From Calocera cornea HHB12733 (taxonomy: Eukaryota > Basidiomycota > Dacrymycetes > Dacrymycetales > Dacrymycetaceae), in assembly GCA_001632435.1 (NCBI GenBank), contig KV423951.1, positions 1-64,000 on the forward strand: DNA of 64,000 bases, given 5' to 3'. The notes beneath the pieces were generated by a model. The model had not been told where the DNA came from, made no database searches, and worked only from the letters and a program-made list of their open reading frames with translations. Positions 60,601-64,000 of the stretch are shown here, one piece after another. Made by a program: the position numbers and the translations under genes. Position 1 is the first letter of the stretch; each line of letters begins with the position of its first letter.

Positions 60601-62433
60601 ATGTCTTCAAAGTCTCCCGACACGGATGCTACCGAGGATGGTCCAAATGGCATTCTCGACTCATGGTCTGCGGTGATGTCTCGTCGCGAGAGTCCCCGTG
60701 ATGTTGGTGCTCTCTTGACAATGCAACTGGGCTCAAAACGTAGCAACAATATGAACGGAACGCCCCCAAAGTCTTCAACAACCAGCACACCGCCGTCAAG
60801 CTTTGCTACAAAAGGCACACCGAAGGACGCCTGGGCGCCTGCGGATGTTGCCGTTTCGTATCAATCGGCGCGGGGCGATCTCAACGCAGCCGACGACGTG
60901 TTGATCGAGAAACTGCTGCAAGACATGGACGGAGCTGCAGAACCGGACGGCGGAGGTCTCAAACAGACCACACCCAGTCGTCTAAGCCAACGTCCATTAA
61001 ACCGAACTGTATCGGTCAGCTCCGTGGCTGGACAGCGATTGCTTGAGTCTGTAGAGGCAGAAACCTCCCCGATTGTACCATCGGTATCCCCTTCTTCCAT
61101 GCACAATGGCCGGAGCAGTACATCCGGCCGATCTCGCTCTTCCACCGGAAGTACCGTCATGCAAGTTCCTTTGAACTTGCGACATGGGCCAGATACCAGT
61201 GTGACAACATCAACTGCTCCGCCGCCATCGTCCATGTCCGACGGCATGTCGACGCTTGCAGATGTAATGTCATATCTCACGAACACGACGAGGTCTTTCT
61301 TCTTTGGCAACGCGGAGAGTGAAGCATCGGCCACGTCGCGTTTACCTCTCCTGGCTGTTGAGCGGGCTCGATTGCCGGTAATTGAAGAGAAGCCACACCT
61401 CCGATATGATTGGTCTGTTGGCAAGAAGTTGAGGTTCAGCTGCACAGTGTACTATGCACAGCAGTTCGAGGCACTCCGGCGGTTGTGTGGAGTGGAAACC
61501 GAACTGATCGAGAGTCTGTCCGAGTGCGCGGAGTGGAAAGCGGAAGGCGGGAAGAGCAGGTCGCGGTTCTTCAAATCGAAGGATGATCGGTACATCATCA
61601 AAACTCTGTGAGTCGTTTGGAGCAGGATCACCCCGTTCTTTCTAACCGTATGGACAGGGTCAATGCCTGGCATGTGTCAGATCTGTGAGTCGCTGAGAGC
61701 AGGATCGCGCTCGTTCTAACCCGATGGCCAGCGGTGTGTTATTAGACGTGGCTCCAATTTTTTTCCGTTACATCGATTCCCTGGGTGATAGACCGACGAC
61801 GTTGGCCAAGCTTCTCGGGTTCTACTCAGTGGAAGTGAAGAACTCGGAAACCTCTGCGCAAACAAAGATTGATGTTTTGGTGATGGAAAATCTTTTCTAC
61901 AAACAACGGACGGATCGGCAATACGACTTGAAAGGCATCGAGGGCCGGCGCGTCAAAGCTCTGGATAAGAAGACATTCTTTGATGTCGAATTCCTTGAAA
62001 GCCAGAAACGGGCCCCGGTCTACGTGACCCCACATTCGCGGTTAGTAGTCCGCGAGGCGATTCGGAGCGACGCGGCGTTCCTCACCAGCGCCAATATCAT
62101 GGACTACAGCATGGTCTGCTCCCTAGCGATTCTCGGCGAGAATGAGTGCTGATATGCTTCCAGCTGTTGGGCGTCGACGACCAGGACCATACCATCGCGT
62201 GCGGCCTTGTGGACACAATCGGCAGCTACAACGTCGCCAAAACGCTCGAGTACACGGCCAAGCAGAGCCTCAAGTCGGGCAAGGACGTCACGGTGATGCC
62301 CCCCGCCGAGTACGAAGCGCGCTTTGTGAGTGCCATGGAGTCGTATCTCATCGCTTGTCCCGATAAATGGACGAAGCCGCCGCGTGGCCAGCCACTTCAT
62401 TCCAACGTGACCGACCTTCCGGCGGTCCTCTAA
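57649..62433 (+). CDS. Fab1/PIKfyve-like phosphoinositide kinase lacking FYVE
   Basis: Six exons (57649-58443, 58500-59674, 59724-61607, 61658-61684, 61732-62113, 62164-62433) encode 1510 residues. Fab1 enzymes make PI(3,5)P2 on endosomes and vacuoles. The C-terminal PIPK domain (about 1210-1490) is clear: SKDDRYIIK with Lys1283, LLDVAPIFFRYI, VLVMENLFY, QYDLKGIEGRRV, NIMDYSMLLGVDD, LVDTIGSYNVAKTLE with Asp1438, and VTVMPPAEYEARF. Upstream (about 590-665) is the Cys-rich CCR part (CSREKCDRPWLDHR, WVECAECSAKTE, SMSFAKYIELL). No FYVE finger or chaperonin-like domain is present; the first 500 residues are unfamiliar, with Ser/Pro-rich stretches. Exon 4 is 27 nt and is flanked by two nearly identical introns. 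Lipid kinase activity is probable; the exact substrate is inferred. Confidence 0.85.
61608..61731 (+). repeat. two near-identical introns flanking a 27-nt exon
   Basis: Intron A (61608-61657, 50 nt) and intron B (61685-61731, 47 nt) share GTGAGTCG at the donor, GAGCAGGATC in the middle, a GTTC...TAACC branch region and a TGG(A/C)CAG acceptor. They differ by a few substitutions and a short gap of about 4 nt. The exon between them (61658-61684) adds nine codons. Such similarity between neighbouring introns points to a recent tandem duplication or introner-like copying. Confidence 0.85.
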
Positions 62434-62734
62434 TGCCCTTATGCCCATGTACATACCACCTCTGTATCCCTGGCAGTACCTTATGACCACGCGCATTGTT
62501 CACTTGTTCATTCCGCGCATCCTATCCGCCAGTACACCCAGTACACCCACAATCGCGTCGAGCGACTCGGGCGAGTACTCATCCCGCATCGTCCCCGCCG
62601 GAACGTCCAGTATGAACGACGGTGCGTACTCGCATGGTGGGGAATATCAGCCATGACGTCGAGCGGCCTTCCCGCCCGCGCCTGCGCGTGAGCCCAGCCC
62701 CAACCCACCAAAGAGACAACGAACGCACGATGAT
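62422..62734. repeat. tandem duplication, copy 1 (decayed)
   Basis: Copy 1 begins GCGGTCCTCTAATGCCCTT, which includes the last codons and stop of the Fab1-like gene, and runs through sequence matching the 3' end of the deacetylase gene on the other strand. Relative to copy 2 it has many substitutions and lacks about 10 nt within the deacetylase reading frame (near 62615-62625), so it cannot encode the tail. Shared landmarks include CATCGTCCCCGCCGGAACGT and GAGCGGCCTTCCCGCC. Confidence 0.85.
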
Positions 62735-62804
62735 GCGGTCCTCTAACGCCCTTATGCCCATGTACCCTTGTTCCCGAGCAGTACCTTATGATAACGCGCA
62801 TTGT
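62434..62804 (-). pseudogene. duplicated, frameshifted tail of the deacetylase gene
   Basis: On the minus strand this segment resembles the final deacetylase exon (arginine-proline-leucine start, VPAGTMRDE block, LADR(I/M)RG end) but has a 10-nt deletion that shifts frame. It lies beyond the real stop at 62805 and before the stop of the converging kinase gene, so it now forms the shared 3' spacer. Confidence 0.75.
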
Positions 62805-63072
62805 TCACATCGAGCATCTCAATCCACGTATCCTGTCCGCCAGCACATCCACAACGCCCACGATGTTGTCCAGTGCCTCGCGCGTGTTCTCGTCCCGCAT
62901 CGTCCCCGCCGGAACGTCCAGAGTGAACGAGGGCGCGTACTGGCCAAAGAACACATGGTCGGGGATATCAGCCCTGGCGTTGAGCGGCCTTCCCGCCTGC
63001 GTGCGCATCAGCCCAGGTCCACCAGCCCAACCGCAACCACCAAAGAGACAGGCGAGGGACGCACGATGATAC
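62735..63072. repeat. tandem duplication, copy 2 (contains live deacetylase exon)
   Basis: Copy 2 starts with GCGGTCCTCTAACGCCCTT, 313 nt after copy 1, and covers the last exon (62996-62805), the last intron and the end of the preceding exon of the deacetylase gene. It keeps an intact frame there. Confidence 0.85.
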
Positions 63073-64000
63073 TGGTCAGATAGGTCCACGCCCGCGCAGC
63101 ATTCGCGCTCTCGTACCCGCCCCCACCGAGGAAGAGCGTCCTGCGCCCCCACCCCAGCACACGCTCGACCATCCACCCCAGGCTGCCCTCCTCCGCCCTA
63201 TCCAGCCCCAAGTTGAACGTCCTACACGGGTCGCCAGCGAGGGCGTCCAGCCCGCACTGGAGAACGACATACTCCGGGTCAAAGGCCGCCGTCACGCGCT
63301 CCACTGCGGGCCAGAGGCGCGCGTACGTGCCGTTCCCCGCCCCGCGCGCCAGGGGGAGGGAGAGCGTGTACGGGTCGGCCGTGTCTGGCCGGGTGAGCGC
63401 GGCGCACGCGGTGGAGGGGTAGAACCCCGGCGAGGCGTGGTGCACCGAGAGGGTTAGGACGCCCCCGGCCCGGCTGTGGGCGAACGCCTGGCACACCGCG
63501 TCGGCGTAGTGCAGGTCGAGGTCGAGGTACATCACCCGCGCTCTCCTCTTTGGCTGTTCCCCGACTTCTGCGCCCACTATGTCTCCTGAAGCGCGCGCTG
63601 GCTGAGCCACAGGCTGCAGAGAGCGCAAGCGCTGGATAGCGAGCACCACATCCTGCACATAGCAGTAGCCCGCTGCCCGCCCGCGGTGCGCATGATGGCG
63701 CCCGCCCTCCCAGTGCAGCGCGTACGTCGCGATGCCCCTCAGCAGCGCACTGGCGGCGGTGAGGGAGGCGCCGGCGATGAGCAGGGCATAGGCGGGGAGG
63801 TGCGGGAAGAGGGGGCAGTCCTGTAGTACACCATCGAGTACCACCGAGTCGAGTCGCGTCGAGTCGCGTCAGTGCTCGTCTGGGGGGAGGAGAGGACAGA
63901 GAGGACGCACGTCCGTCAGGCCGAGATCGTCGAGCACCAGCGCCGACTGCCCTTCTCCGCCCTCCGCCTGGGCGGACGAAGGGCTGAGGATGTAGTCGAG
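62805..64000 (-). CDS. class I histone deacetylase (HDAC8/Hos1-like), 5' end outside window
   Basis: The gene is partial: exons 64000-63911 (continuing beyond the window), 63820-63065 and 62996-62805 are visible, about 345 codons. The enzyme should remove acetyl groups from histones or other proteins. Visible family blocks: GLTDDCPLFPHLPAY, WEGGRHHAHRGRAAGYCYVQD with the His-His pair, YLDLDLH with zinc-ligand Asp and His, QCGLDALAGDP with the third zinc ligand Asp, and LGGGGY with the catalytic Tyr. The usual DLHHGDGV is changed to DLHYADAV; zinc ligands remain. Length and the IPDHVFFGQYAP ending fit HDAC8/Hos1 rather than Rpd3 or Hos2. The intron 63821-63910 has GAGTCGAGTCGCGTC repeats. Confidence 0.88.

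Overview
The window is a gene-dense stretch of a filamentous basidiomycete nuclear chromosome, most likely an Agaricomycete; it cannot be placed to genus from sequence alone. The reasons are about one hundred short introns (mostly 47-55 nt, GTRNGT donors, frequent CTAAY branch sites), GC-rich coding DNA (extreme in places), short intergenic spacers, and wood- or litter-fungus type secreted hydrolases (GH16, GH5) among housekeeping genes. I joined exons by eye from splice signals, reading frame and family conservation; every multi-exon CDS listed sums to a multiple of three.

Layout. 1-2.4 kb: gene-poor, lower GC, decayed. 2.4-4.2 kb (-): secreted GH16 glucanase. 5.0-6.4 kb (+): AMPK gamma subunit (Snf4). 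6.7-8.0 kb (-): six-exon basic protein of unknown function. 8.8-11.0 kb (+): Vac8 armadillo protein. 11.3-12.1 kb (+): TRAPP subunit Trs31. 12.7-16.1 kb (+): Puf4-like Pumilio protein. 16.9-19.0 kb (+): Ssh4-like membrane SPRY/PPxY adaptor. 19.2-20.8 kb (+): PP4 regulatory subunit 2. 20.8-22.0 kb: spacer with a possible relic ORF. 22.0-25.0 kb (+): Ku80. 25.3-28.4 kb (-): Bre4/FUSC-type membrane protein. 29.2-32.9 kb (+): rhodanese-PTP tyrosine phosphatase. 32.9-34.0 kb: spacer with a strong inverted repeat. 34.0-36.9 kb (+): aconitase family (Aco2 type). 37.1-41.6 kb (+): CAND1. 41.8-47.9 kb (+): Ubr1 N-recognin. 48.2-49.6 kb (-): eIF5. 50.1-53.1 kb (-): ADAM metalloprotease. 53.8-54.9 kb (+): aldo/keto reductase. 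55.0-56.9 kb (-): GH5 glycosidase. 57.6-62.4 kb (+): Fab1-like lipid kinase lacking FYVE and chaperonin domains. 62.4-64.0 kb (-): 3' part of a class I histone deacetylase, with a 313-bp tandem duplication of its tail.

There is no secondary-metabolite cluster, mobile-element gene, tRNA or operon-like system. The genes are individually conserved; loose themes are ubiquitin control (Ubr1, CAND1, an Ssh4-type Rsp5 adaptor), kinase/phosphatase signalling (Snf4, PPP4R2, PTP), endomembrane and vacuole (Vac8, Trs31, Ssh4, Fab1-like) and cell-wall glucan turnover (GH16, GH5).

The most unusual signals are in gene architecture rather than in a new pathway: three inferred GC-AG introns, a 13-nt microexon carrying the last zinc histidine of the ADAM, a 14-nt microexon in the GH5, two nearly identical introns flanking a 27-nt exon in the Fab1-like kinase, three consecutive stop-free phase-neutral introns in the PUF gene, and a tandem duplication across the kinase/deacetylase junction. 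I did not find a clear new multi-gene system.
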